NCBI GenBank assembly: GCA_900550505.1 | Contig: URSI01000098.1 | Span: forward strand, 1-5,121 | Length of the DNA: 5,121 nucleotides | Direction: 5' to 3' | Origin: an uncultured Eubacteriales bacterium | GTDB lineage: Bacteria; Bacillota; Clostridia; Oscillospirales; CAG-382 | Part shown: positions 1-5,121 of the stretch, piece by piece | Position numbering within the stretch: the first letter of the stretch is position 1 | How the letters are laid out: every line of letters starts with the position of its first letter | The notes under the pieces: generated by a model | The model's input: only the letters and a program-made list of their open reading frames with translations | Told to the model about the DNA's origin: nothing | The model's database searches: none | Made by a program: the position numbers and the translations under genes

Positions 1-339
1 CTTTCCGCGGTGCTTGCGGTCGAAGCAGTATATCCCCTCAAAAAAAAGCAGGCGTTGACAGGATGTCTTGCAGGTACGGTCTGGGTATGCCTTGTGACCA
101 TGATCCCCGACTTGATGTTTGACCGGATAAAATGGCACCTCCATCCTCTGCTCACCGCCGCGCGTATCAGCGACATTCCGCTTGAGCTCTGGACGATAGG
201 TCTGATCGGCATGTTTTTTATTTTTCGTGTCACTGTTTTCATAAAGTGCACATATAATATGCTGAAAGGCAGGGAATGTGACAATGAAGGAGAACACGAT
301 AAAAAAAACATACGAAAGCGGAGAACGCGAACTGGTTAG
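1..339 (+). CDS. Membrane protein, C-terminal fragment (5' end outside window)
   Basis: The frame is open from the first base of the window, so this is the end of a longer gene. The GTG at position 10 is probably an internal Val codon rather than a start. The visible part has a hydrophobic segment (ALTGCLAGTVWVCLVTMI), a polar stretch, and a second strong hydrophobic segment (LWTIGLIGMFFIFRVTVFI). A highly charged tail rich in Lys, Arg, Glu and Asp follows. This indicates an integral membrane protein with a charged, probably cytoplasmic, C-terminus. The stretch HPLLTAARISDIPLELW faintly recalls the loop before a late helix of GerAB-type spore germination permeases (YPTL..vR.ISI...W), but the remaining expected helices are absent, so I do not assign that family. 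The last 56 nt overlap the next gene, and the tail read there may simply be an out-of-frame reading of it. Confidence is high for a membrane protein and low for any function. Confidence 0.6.
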   Translation, partial: LSAVLAVEAVYPLKKKQALTGCLAGTVWVCLVTMIPDLMFDRIKWHLHPLLTAARISDIPLELWTIGLIGMFFIFRVTVFIKCTYNMLKGRECDNEGEHDKKNIRKRRTRTG

Positions 340-859
340 GGTTAACATTTCGTATCCAAGCGCACCGGAAGACTATTTTGCCGGAGGCTCACGCTTTGAT
401 ATGTATCACAAGAAGCTTGCTGAGGCGTATTTGTCTTTTGCAGCAGGGCGACTTTTCAGGCATGCTCGCAAAAAAATGCCGGAAAATCCGTACGGCGCGG
501 TGCTCAGAAGTATGGTGGCTTTTGAAAATGACGAATATGTGAGCGTTGTCTGCGATGCGCTTCTTACGCTTGACGATCCAAAGCCCCGGACGGAAAGAAC
601 TGCCACCGTTTGGTCGCGTGAAAGCGGTACCATGCTGACTGTGAGCAGTTTTTTTACGGAAGGGGCTCTCAGGCTCTTGCACCAAAAACTCGGTTGCGAC
701 GCCAAAAAATGCGTATTCTTTCTTACAAACAAGGGATATGGCTTCACAACGGATGGTGAGAACACTACAATAATTCCGTACGGCTCGCTGAGCGCGGACG
801 ACGGAAAGCATGAAGGCTTGGAAAAAAAGTGCATAAAAACCTCTTTACAACCTTCTTGA
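284..859 (+). CDS. DUF3298/RsiV-like domain protein without a membrane anchor
   Basis: This encodes 191 aa from ATG 284; a GTG two codons upstream (278) is an alternative. A modest SD (AGGG, 271-274) sits 9 nt before the ATG. The order of blocks resembles the DUF3298 domain found in the anti-sigma factor RsiV and related proteins. An N-terminal strand ends in ISYPS (about 22-26). A helix around 41-62 follows, then a strand/turn TATVWSRESGTMLTVSSFF (106-124), like the family's 'dl.TGk.ltl.dlF'. The end, FFLTNKGYGF...TIIPYGSL (145-169), is like the family's 'FyltdkGl.f...i.IPy.eL'. No signal peptide or membrane segment is visible, although RsiV-type proteins normally carry this domain outside the membrane behind one helix. 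The neighbouring membrane protein gene overlaps by 56 nt, so the two are probably translated together. The family call is by remembered pattern, not alignment. The molecular role is unknown; lysozyme or ligand sensing as in RsiV would be speculation. Confidence 0.6.
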   Translation: MKENTIKKTYESGERELVRVNISYPSAPEDYFAGGSRFDMYHKKLAEAYLSFAAGRLFRHARKKMPENPYGAVLRSMVAFENDEYVSVVCDALLTLDDPKPRTERTATVWSRESGTMLTVSSFFTEGALRLLHQKLGCDAKKCVFFLTNKGYGFTTDGENTTIIPYGSLSADDGKHEGLEKKCIKTSLQPS

Positions 860-872
860 TATGGTCTATAAT
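844..872 (+). promoter_or_regulatory. Sigma-A-type promoter for the oxidoreductase gene
   Basis: A -35 box TTTACA (844-849) is separated by exactly 17 nt from a perfect -10 box TATAAT (867-872). The -35 differs from consensus TTGACA at one base. Transcription would begin near 879, about 30 nt before the ATG at 911, leaving room for the SD. The -35 lies inside the last codons of the upstream gene, whose stop is at 857-859. The downstream gene can therefore be transcribed separately from the upstream pair. No terminator is visible between them, so read-through is also possible. Confidence 0.68.
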
Positions 873-910
873 AACATAGTAAAGTCAGTCGGAAGGAAGG
901 CAAGTATGGT

Positions 911-1984
911 ATGAAGCAGTTGAAGCTCGCAATTCTCGGGCAAGGACGCAGCGGACGTGACATTCACGGCCTGCACCTTAAAACCGATACGGAAAGATTC
1001 AAGATTGTTGCGGTAGTTGAGCCGGATGATATCAGACGTAAGAGAGCCCATGAGGAATACGGATGCGATGTCTTCAGTTCGTATAAGGATATCCTGGGAA
1101 GGGATGACATCGATCTCGTTGTAAACAGCACACCGAGTCATCTGCACTATCCCGTTACAAAGGAGCTGCTTGAAAACGGGTTCAATGTGCTGTGTGAGAA
1201 GCCTTTTACGCCTACCGTCACGATGCTTGACGATCTTGTCGAGACCGCTCAGCGGAACGGACGCGCTCTTATGGTCTTCCAGCAGTCGCGTTTTGCGGCG
1301 TATTTTGAAAAAGTCAAGGAAGTAATAGCAAGCGGCTGTCTCGGCCGTATTTGTCAGATATCGATACGCTTCAACGGATACGCCAGACGCTGGGATTGGC
1401 AATGCTGTCTTGACCTCAACGGCGGTTCCCTTGCCAATACCGGGCCTCATCCGCTTGATCAGGCATTGAATCTCATGGATAACTATGATGTCATGCCGGA
1501 TGTGTGGTGCCGCATGGATTCCTGCAACAGCTACGGTGACGCCGAAGACTTTGTGAAGCTTATGCTCAGCGCTCCGGGAAAGCCTCTGGTGGATCTTGAA
1601 ATATCGTCGAGCGATGCATATCCTGAATTTACATATTGCGTGCAGGGCACGAGGGGCACATTGAGAGGCACCATGTCAAGGATAGACTGGAAGTACTTTA
1701 TTGCGGATGAAGCGCCTTCACATGAACTGGTAAGGACTCCGCTTTCGCAAGGCGAGGAAAAACTTCCCGCGTATTGCTCCGAACAACTCAAGTGGTATGA
1801 AGAAAGCTGGGACGGAGATGCAATGAGTCCTTTCACTTTTGCGGTCAGGAAATATTATGATATGGTATATGATCATCTGACCGAGGGCAAGCCGCTCGAA
1901 GTTACTCTGAAACAGGTGAGGCAGCAGATCGCTGTGATCATGGAGGCCCACAGGCAGAATCCGAGATTCTGTTACTACAAATAA
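911..1984 (+). CDS. Gfo/Idh/MocA-family NAD(P)-dependent oxidoreductase
   Basis: This is a complete 357-aa protein, the usual length for the family. The ATG at 911 is preceded by a strong SD (GGAAGGAAGG, 891-900). The N-terminal Rossmann fold begins KLAILGQGRSG, with the dinucleotide motif GxGxxG at 10-15. An acidic residue (Glu37) at the end of the second strand usually favours NAD over NADP. The family signature CEKPF is at 95-99, with Lys97 expected at the active site. The second domain starts with QQSRF (124-128) and carries GGSLANTGPHPLDQAL, whose His180 and Asp183 occupy the catalytic/substrate-binding positions. Family members oxidise or reduce the hydroxyls of sugars, inositols and related polyols in the cytoplasm, and some act in nucleotide-sugar synthesis. 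The substrate cannot be read from the sequence. Proximity to capsule genes makes sugar-precursor metabolism plausible, but the gene has its own promoter and the link is inference. Confidence 0.93.
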   Translation: MKQLKLAILGQGRSGRDIHGLHLKTDTERFKIVAVVEPDDIRRKRAHEEYGCDVFSSYKDILGRDDIDLVVNSTPSHLHYPVTKELLENGFNVLCEKPFTPTVTMLDDLVETAQRNGRALMVFQQSRFAAYFEKVKEVIASGCLGRICQISIRFNGYARRWDWQCCLDLNGGSLANTGPHPLDQALNLMDNYDVMPDVWCRMDSCNSYGDAEDFVKLMLSAPGKPLVDLEISSSDAYPEFTYCVQGTRGTLRGTMSRIDWKYFIADEAPSHELVRTPLSQGEEKLPAYCSEQLKWYEESWDGDAMSPFTFAVRKYYDMVYDHLTEGKPLEVTLKQVRQQIAVIMEAHRQNPRFCYYK

Positions 1985-2059
1985 AGAATAAATACGAATA
2001 AGTCAGCGCACTGTGGCATAAACTATACCGATTACTTTTTCTTTACGGTGGTGTGGTTT

Positions 2060-2758
2060 ATGAATAACAGTCTTGCTGACAGTAAGACATTGACACGGCT
2101 GTTGTTGATCTGTCTTGCCGTTATTCTGGGGCTATGCCTTATACTGGGTGACGGCGATGACGACGCAACGGCCGTTTTCAATCAGGTATATGCTATAAAA
2201 CGTGTCGAAACGGATGAAAATATTTATGCTGTCTGCGCGGACTGCGGACGCGGTACAAATGTCAAGGATGCCGTTTCGCTCGTAAATACCGCTACTTCTT
2301 TGGGTATAAAGATATGTTTGTTTATCAGTGCCGATCACGCGGCATTTAACTCAGAGGAATTGCGCGCGGTGGCGGATAAATGTGAGCTGGGATTGTTGAT
2401 TGAGCAGGATATGTCATCGACAGGAAAAAAAGAAATCATGCGCACCATAGCCGAATACAACGAAAAAATATATGAGTCCTGCGGCGTATACCCTCGATTT
2501 GTAAAGTATGTAGGTGAAGATGCACCCACTGTCTATGAGACGGTACGTGCGTACGGTCAGTATGCCGTGGAAGGCAGCCGTGACAGCGTATCAGCCGGAA
2601 GCGTTTGGAGCATGGGGGAGGTTGATTCCTCAAGCGGAAGGATACTTACAAATACGGCGGCGGCATGTGCCGGGAGCGGTCTTTTGCCGGTATCACTCGG
2701 TGAGTTGCTGTTGGATATCGATATACAGGCGGATATGGAGGGTGTACAGCGTGAGTGA
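2060..2758 (+). CDS. Membrane-anchored NodB-like (polysaccharide deacetylase-fold) protein, probable pseudoenzyme
   Basis: This encodes 232 aa from ATG 2060. GTG codons at 2048 and 2051 are possible starts, but the only SD-like sequence (GGTGGTG, 2047-2053) overlaps them and suits the ATG. One hydrophobic segment at about 11-30, followed by an acidic GDGDDD stretch, indicates an N-terminal anchor with the rest outside the cell. The extracytoplasmic part follows the NodB fold order: IYAVCADCGRGT (55-66) where deacetylases have 'valTFDDGp'; a helix and strand GIKICLFIS (82-90) for 'gikaTFFv'; CELGLLIEQD (108-117) for 'GHEIGNHT..H'; and EIMRTIAEYNEKIYESCGVYPRFVKYVGE (125-153) for 'ei...i....i.e..G..p..fR.PyG'. 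By this alignment Asp61 keeps the catalytic base, but the metal Asp becomes Cys62 and both metal His positions are Leu113 and Asp117. Deacetylation is therefore unlikely, and glycan binding or a structural role is possible. The stop overlaps the start of the next gene. The fold call is by pattern only. Confidence 0.62.
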   Translation: MNNSLADSKTLTRLLLICLAVILGLCLILGDGDDDATAVFNQVYAIKRVETDENIYAVCADCGRGTNVKDAVSLVNTATSLGIKICLFISADHAAFNSEELRAVADKCELGLLIEQDMSSTGKKEIMRTIAEYNEKIYESCGVYPRFVKYVGEDAPTVYETVRAYGQYAVEGSRDSVSAGSVWSMGEVDSSSGRILTNTAAACAGSGLLPVSLGELLLDIDIQADMEGVQRE

Positions 2759-3158
2759 ACGCATTTCACTGTTCGGGGCAAACGGCGTGCTGCGGGAGAA
2801 GATAGCAAAATTTTGCGAGGTGACCGAACAATACGAGTGCGAGGTGGCTGTTATAGCCAATGACGTGAGCCTTGAGCGGGAATTGTTTGCCGATAAAGTT
2901 GTTTTTGTCGACGGGGCGCAGATCAGCGGCGCCAGAATACTGTGCGAGGAAGCTGTGGGCTGTTCAATGTGCGGAGGTTCCTGCGTTACGCTAACCGGAA
3001 TAGGCGAGGACAAATGTTTAATGGCAGTAGACCGCTGCATTACCGATTTGAACGGAAAAGAAATTCGCAGAGGTGAAACTCTTGAGTCCTATGACGAGCG
3101 GCTGACACCCGAGGAAAATATGCTTGTGCTGGTTTTGAGAAAACTGCTGGGCGTTTGA
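2751..3158 (+). CDS. Cysteine-rich protein of unknown family, translationally coupled to the NodB-like gene
   Basis: This encodes 135 aa from GTG 2751. The same frame is open further upstream (ATG 2514), but that part lies inside the NodB-like gene and reads as basic, low-quality protein. GTG 2751 has an excellent SD (GGAGG, 2737-2741, 9 nt spacing), and the two genes overlap by 8 nt (GTGAGTGA). I do not recognise the family. The protein is soluble-looking with alternating strand/helix character: ISLFG near the start, EVAVIAND (31-38), KVVFVDG (49-55), CVTLTGIG (78-85), and a C-terminal helix NMLVLVLRKLLG. It has eight Cys (22, 30, 65, 71, 74, 78, 89, 96). Four of them form C-x5-C-x2-C-x3-C (65-78), a spacing that could bind a metal ion or an Fe-S cluster, or form disulfides if exported. 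No signal peptide is seen, so a cytoplasmic location is more likely. Tight coupling suggests it works with, or is made in proportion to, the NodB-like protein. Confidence 0.75.
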   Translation: MSERISLFGANGVLREKIAKFCEVTEQYECEVAVIANDVSLERELFADKVVFVDGAQISGARILCEEAVGCSMCGGSCVTLTGIGEDKCLMAVDRCITDLNGKEIRRGETLESYDERLTPEENMLVLVLRKLLGV

Positions 3159-3197
3159 TACGTCTGCGGCAGGGAATAGCTCATCTGAAACTCTGTA

Positions 3198-3226
3198 TTG
3201 ACTTGATGGGAAAAATGTGGTATCAT
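3198..3226 (+). promoter_or_regulatory. Sigma-A-type promoter for the Wzz/BY-kinase genes
   Basis: A -35 box TTGACT (3198-3203) and a -10 box TATCAT (3221-3226) are separated by 17 nt, each differing from consensus at one base. Transcription would start near 3233, giving a short leader of about 36 nt before ATG 3269. The SD GAAAGGT (3252-3258) follows. The promoter sits in the 110-nt gap after the cysteine-rich gene, so the polysaccharide genes probably form their own transcription unit. No terminator is visible in this gap. Confidence 0.65.
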
Positions 3227-3268
3227 TCGCGTAAGTAGTATAATGCTTTTTGAAAGGTATTACAGCAA

Positions 3269-4009
3269 ATGAACCACGATCAGGAAGTTAAAGGAGTAGG
3301 CCTCGCGCATATCTTCGGCGTTTTGCTTCGCGGTTGGTGGGCTATTATCATCATCACTGCGGTCTGCGCCGGAACGGCACTGATATACAATACACTTACG
3401 TTCGTGCCGCGCTATACAGCGACTACACAGGTGCTGATAAAGGTCGGCGGAACTGAGGAATCCTCTGAACAGATCACTGCTTCATCGGTAAAAGCCGCTC
3501 AGGAACTCGTGCCTACGTTGTCAACGATACTGAAGTCTGACAAGGTGCTCGACACGGTAGTAGATAATATCAGCTATGATTATACGCGCAATCAGATCGC
3601 GTCCATGATAAGCGTTTCGGCTGTTGAGGATACGGCGGTTATGAAGATCAGCGTCACCTGTTCCGACGCGGTGCAGGCGGCGGTGATCGCCAACAGTGTG
3701 CGCGAATACGGACTGTTCGGTCCGGAGATGAGCTCCTTCTGCGGTGAGGGAACGGTGATAACGCTGAGCGAGGCGCAGACACCGACTTCACAGACCAATT
3801 CACCCAACCGCAACTTGCCGCTCCTTATGGCGGTTACCGGCGGGTTCGTCACGGCTGCGGCGCTGATCCTTATCGATCTGCTCAATACAAAGGTAAAGAC
3901 CGAGAACGATCTTAGAGGAGCAGTTGGGGTTCCGGTCCTCGGGATAATACCTAATTTGTTTTCGGATGAAGACAGGTTCAGGTACGAAGAGGGGGGACGT
4001 CAGAAATGA
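3269..4009 (+). CDS. Wzz-type polysaccharide co-polymerase / BY-kinase activator (YveK/CpsC/CapA family)
   Basis: This 246-aa membrane protein has the usual length for the Firmicutes family. A short cytoplasmic N-terminus is followed by membrane helix 1 (about 22-40, GWWAIIIITAVCAGTALIY). The extracytoplasmic Wzz domain begins PRYTATTQVLIK (47-58) and contains VKAAQELVPTLSTILKSDKVLD (74-95) and an ISV...VMKISVTCSD strand pair. The Pro-rich PTSQTNSPN (172-180) stands just before helix 2 (about 183-205), as in Wzz proteins. The C-terminus has TENDLRGAVGVPVLGIIP (211-228), the juxtamembrane 'eDl...lglPvLG.iP' motif. In this family the cytoplasmic tail docks to and activates the separate BY-kinase and controls polymer chain length and export. 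The 4-nt overlap (ATGA) with the kinase gene supports that pairing. Start ATG 3269 has an SD (GAAAGGT) about 10 nt upstream. I do not give a gene symbol because naming differs by organism. Confidence 0.92.
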   Translation: MNHDQEVKGVGLAHIFGVLLRGWWAIIIITAVCAGTALIYNTLTFVPRYTATTQVLIKVGGTEESSEQITASSVKAAQELVPTLSTILKSDKVLDTVVDNISYDYTRNQIASMISVSAVEDTAVMKISVTCSDAVQAAVIANSVREYGLFGPEMSSFCGEGTVITLSEAQTPTSQTNSPNRNLPLLMAVTGGFVTAAALILIDLLNTKVKTENDLRGAVGVPVLGIIPNLFSDEDRFRYEEGGRQK

Positions 4010-4737
4010 GCAAGGCTCCGCGTGAACGTAAATACATTTTGCTGGACGATACGGCGTCTTTTGCCGTGCGCGAATCATACCGCATAGCCAGAACCAATCT
4101 GATTTTTGCTTTGAGCGCTTCAGGCGGCGGAAATTGCCGAAGGGTAGTGATAACCAGCCCCGGCGTCTCTGACGGTAAGACCATCACGTGTATAAATCTT
4201 GCGCTTGCATTCGCGCTTGCCGGCAGTAAAGTGTTGCTTGTAGATGCCGATATGAGAAAGCCGAGACTGCATCGGATCTTCGGTATCGAGCAGGATCCGG
4301 GACTTTCCGACTTGCTCGGCGGGCTTGCAAACGGAGGCTGTGTCCGCGAGACGAAGTTTGAAAATCTGTCCGTACTCACTTCCGGCACCGTTCCGCCTAA
4401 TCCCACTGAGCTTTTGATGTCACCGAATTTTGCCGATTTGATGGACAGCGGTCTGACGGAATTTGAATATGTGTTTATAGATACGCCTCCGATCGGCGTA
4501 GTGACCGATGCGGCGGTTGCGGCGTCCAGGGCGGACGGTGCGTTGCTTGTGTCGAGACAACGTCATACGGATCGCCGCAGTCTCGAGGATTCGGGTGCCG
4601 CCTTGAAGCAGGCAGGCGGAAGGATCCTGGGGCATATATTCAACGATGTCGATCCGCGCTATTCTGATAAGAAGTACCGTTGTTTTACCGACAGCGCCGA
4701 ACGGTACTATGAAAAGCCAAAAAAGGGAAGACGCTGA
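4006..4737 (+). CDS. CpsD/CapB/YwqD-type tyrosine-protein kinase (BY-kinase)
   Basis: This 243-aa cytoplasmic P-loop kinase acts in control of capsule or exopolysaccharide assembly. The oligomerisation motif E-x2-R-x2-R (ESYRIAR, 23-29) is present. The Walker A region is TSPGVSDGKTIT (50-61) with Lys58 and Thr59. Walker A' is VLLVDADMRKP (76-86) with Asp80 and Asp82, and Walker B is YVFIDTPP (155-162) with Asp159. These three are the BY-kinase signature. The C-terminus has four tyrosines within 17 residues (219, 224, 234, 235) before a basic tail, matching the autophosphorylated tyrosine cluster though rather sparse. Family knowledge: the kinase needs the Wzz-type partner for activity, and a PHP-type phosphatase normally reverses phosphorylation; no phosphatase gene is in this window. 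The start ATG overlaps the upstream stop, with a strong GAGGGGGG SD at 3989-3996. The frame stays open for about 68 codons after the TGA, which I take as chance. Confidence 0.94.
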   Translation: MSKAPRERKYILLDDTASFAVRESYRIARTNLIFALSASGGGNCRRVVITSPGVSDGKTITCINLALAFALAGSKVLLVDADMRKPRLHRIFGIEQDPGLSDLLGGLANGGCVRETKFENLSVLTSGTVPPNPTELLMSPNFADLMDSGLTEFEYVFIDTPPIGVVTDAAVAASRADGALLVSRQRHTDRRSLEDSGAALKQAGGRILGHIFNDVDPRYSDKKYRCFTDSAERYYEKPKKGRR

Positions 4738-4955
4738 AACTGGATCTTCCGATATGTGAGCACCTGGTTGTCCTATGGATCCGACGCGGAACAGGATATG
4801 TGTGAGTATATCATCTTTGTGCATTGTCGGGTATTAAGAGATCAGACAATCCCGAAGGCTCCGGTTTTGTGCTTGTTATCCTGTTGTGTCAATACATGGG
4901 AAAGATTTGCTGAAACGCTTCGATGTCACTGTGGGAAAATATAGGTTTTGTATCA

Positions 4956-5036
4956 ATGAACTCTGAAAAATCAAACTTTGAGCTTGTTTCTCATTTTATA
5001 AGTTCAGTAGCGACTGTATTTGCACCGTTCGGATAA
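4956..5036 (+). CDS. Possible 26-aa peptide ORF (leader peptide candidate)
   Basis: An ORF runs from ATG 4956 to TAA 5034-5036. The peptide begins MNSEKSNFELVSHF and ends SSVATVFAPFG: a polar start, then a mildly amphipathic hydrophobic half, without Cys or a clear signal peptide. The ribosome site is weak (AGG at 4943-4945, about 10 nt upstream). Its stop codon overlaps the SD of the start-stop element that follows, and the terminator-like hairpin begins 20 nt after the stop. That order resembles a leader peptide in an attenuator. An ORF this short can easily arise by chance, so the call is weak. Confidence 0.22.
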   Translation: MNSEKSNFELVSHFISSVATVFAPFG

Positions 5037-5052
5037 GGAAGTTTTTATGTAG
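5035..5052 (+). promoter_or_regulatory. SD followed by a minimal ATG-TAG start-stop
   Basis: A strong SD (AAGGAAG, 5035-5041) is followed after 5 nt by ATG (5047-5049) and immediately by TAG (5050-5052). A ribosome initiating here would stay on the start codon and cover roughly the next 12-15 nt, which includes the 5' arm of the hairpin starting at 5056. Start-stop elements are known ribosome-stalling sites in bacteria. That this one is used is inference from position and SD quality. Confidence 0.3.
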
Positions 5053-5055
5053 GGT

Positions 5056-5095
5056 ATGGTGTAACTCAGTAAAATGGGTTACTCCATCTCTTTTT
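5056..5095 (+). terminator. Rho-independent terminator-like hairpin
   Basis: The 5' arm ATGGTGTAACTCA (5056-5068) pairs with the 3' arm TGGGTTACTCCAT (5075-5087) over 13 positions. There is one T-T mismatch and one G-U wobble, with a 6-nt loop GTAAAA. CTC and five T (5091-5095) follow. The direction is +, because the opposite strand lacks a T-run right after the stem. The stem is only moderately GC-rich and the U-tract is offset by three bases, so efficiency may be partial. It would end the Wzz/kinase transcript or attenuate genes beyond the window. Confidence 0.6.
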
Positions 5096-5121
5096 GTTAT
5101 GCTACGAAGCGGAAGTTTTGC

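Larger units (their letters stand above)
4738..5121. other. 384-nt region without a convincing gene after the BY-kinase
   Basis: Capsule loci usually continue directly into phosphatase or glycosyltransferase genes, so this gap is unexpected. Neither strand shows a recognisable protein domain. The region contains a 9-bp perfect inverted repeat (AACAGGATA 4790-4798 / TATCCTGTT 4877-4885). Inside its loop are two mutually exclusive hairpins: ATTGTC 4823-4828 / GACAAT 4845-4850, and TCGGG 4827-4831 / CCCGA 4851-4855. A 26-codon peptide ORF, a start-stop element and a terminator-like hairpin follow, each listed separately. It could be a regulatory leader inside the polysaccharide operon or simply the operon's 3' end. 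I found no strong promoter in it. Confidence 0.5.

Noticed and set aside
1..339. GerAB-type spore germination permease
   Set aside because: Only one short stretch resembles the family, and the remaining helices expected after it are missing.
406..1450. Long minus-strand ORFs (406-963 and 866-1450)
   Set aside because: They are antisense to well-supported genes, show no domain pattern, and have Ser/Pro/Arg-rich shadow composition.
1985..2059. Promoter or terminator in the gap between the oxidoreductase and NodB-like genes
   Set aside because: Only a weak -10-like TATACC (2024-2029) without a usable -35, and no stable hairpin with a T-run.
2514..2750. Upstream extension of the cysteine-rich protein from ATG 2514
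   Set aside because: It lies wholly inside the NodB-like gene in another frame and reads as Arg/Trp/Tyr-rich nonsense. GTG 2751 has a far better SD and overlaps the upstream stop.
3239..3244. Perfect TATAAT as an alternative -10 box for the Wzz gene
   Set aside because: The matching -35 position (3216-3221, TGTGGT) is poor and there is no extended -10 TG, so the TTGACT/TATCAT pair just upstream is preferred.
4823..4855. H-type pseudoknot from ATTGTC/GACAAT with GGG/CCC
   Set aside because: Zero-length linkers between the stems on both sides and a long middle loop make the classical geometry implausible; competing hairpins are more likely.
4756..4944. 62-codon ORF with seven Cys, in frame with the kinase after its stop
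   Set aside because: GTG start without a good SD, no recognisable domain, and odd composition. The kinase already ends in a typical tyrosine cluster and basic tail, so stop read-through is not supported; an open run of this length can occur by chance.

Overview
The window reads as chromosomal DNA of a low-to-mid GC Gram-positive bacterium, most likely a member of the Clostridia (Oscillospirales-like). This is inferred from three things: strong purine-rich Shine-Dalgarno sites, sigma-A-type promoters with 17-nt spacers, and a capsule/exopolysaccharide regulatory pair split into a separate Wzz-type membrane protein and a tyrosine kinase, which is the Firmicutes arrangement. All supported genes lie on the + strand. 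The species cannot be named from the sequence.

Layout. (1) Positions 1-859: the 3' end of a membrane protein gene (family unresolved) overlaps by 56 nt a gene for a 191-aa soluble-looking protein that resembles the DUF3298/RsiV C-terminal domain. The overlap contains a run of eight A. (2) Positions 844-1984: a near-consensus promoter at the end of that gene drives a complete Gfo/Idh/MocA-family NAD(P)-dependent oxidoreductase. (3) Positions 2060-3158: a membrane-anchored NodB/polysaccharide-deacetylase-like protein that seems to have lost its metal ligands overlaps the start of a 135-aa cysteine-rich protein of no recognised family. (4) Positions 3198-4737: a second good promoter precedes a YveK/CpsC/CapA-type polysaccharide co-polymerase, which overlaps by ATGA a CpsD/CapB/YwqD-type BY-kinase. 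(5) Positions 4738-5121: 384 nt without a convincing protein gene. It holds inverted repeats, a possible 26-codon peptide ORF, an SD followed by an ATG-TAG start-stop, and a 13-bp hairpin with a U-tract that looks like an intrinsic terminator.

How the parts fit. The best-understood unit is the Wzz/BY-kinase pair. The membrane protein activates the cytoplasmic kinase, and cycles of tyrosine-cluster phosphorylation control polymerisation and export of a surface polysaccharide. Glycosyltransferase, flippase and polymerase genes would be expected downstream of the window. The oxidoreductase could supply or modify a sugar precursor, and the NodB-like protein could bind envelope glycan without catalysis; both links rest on proximity only.

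The least explained parts, and the best candidates for something new, are the NodB-like pseudoenzyme with its cysteine-rich partner and the leader-like region after the kinase.
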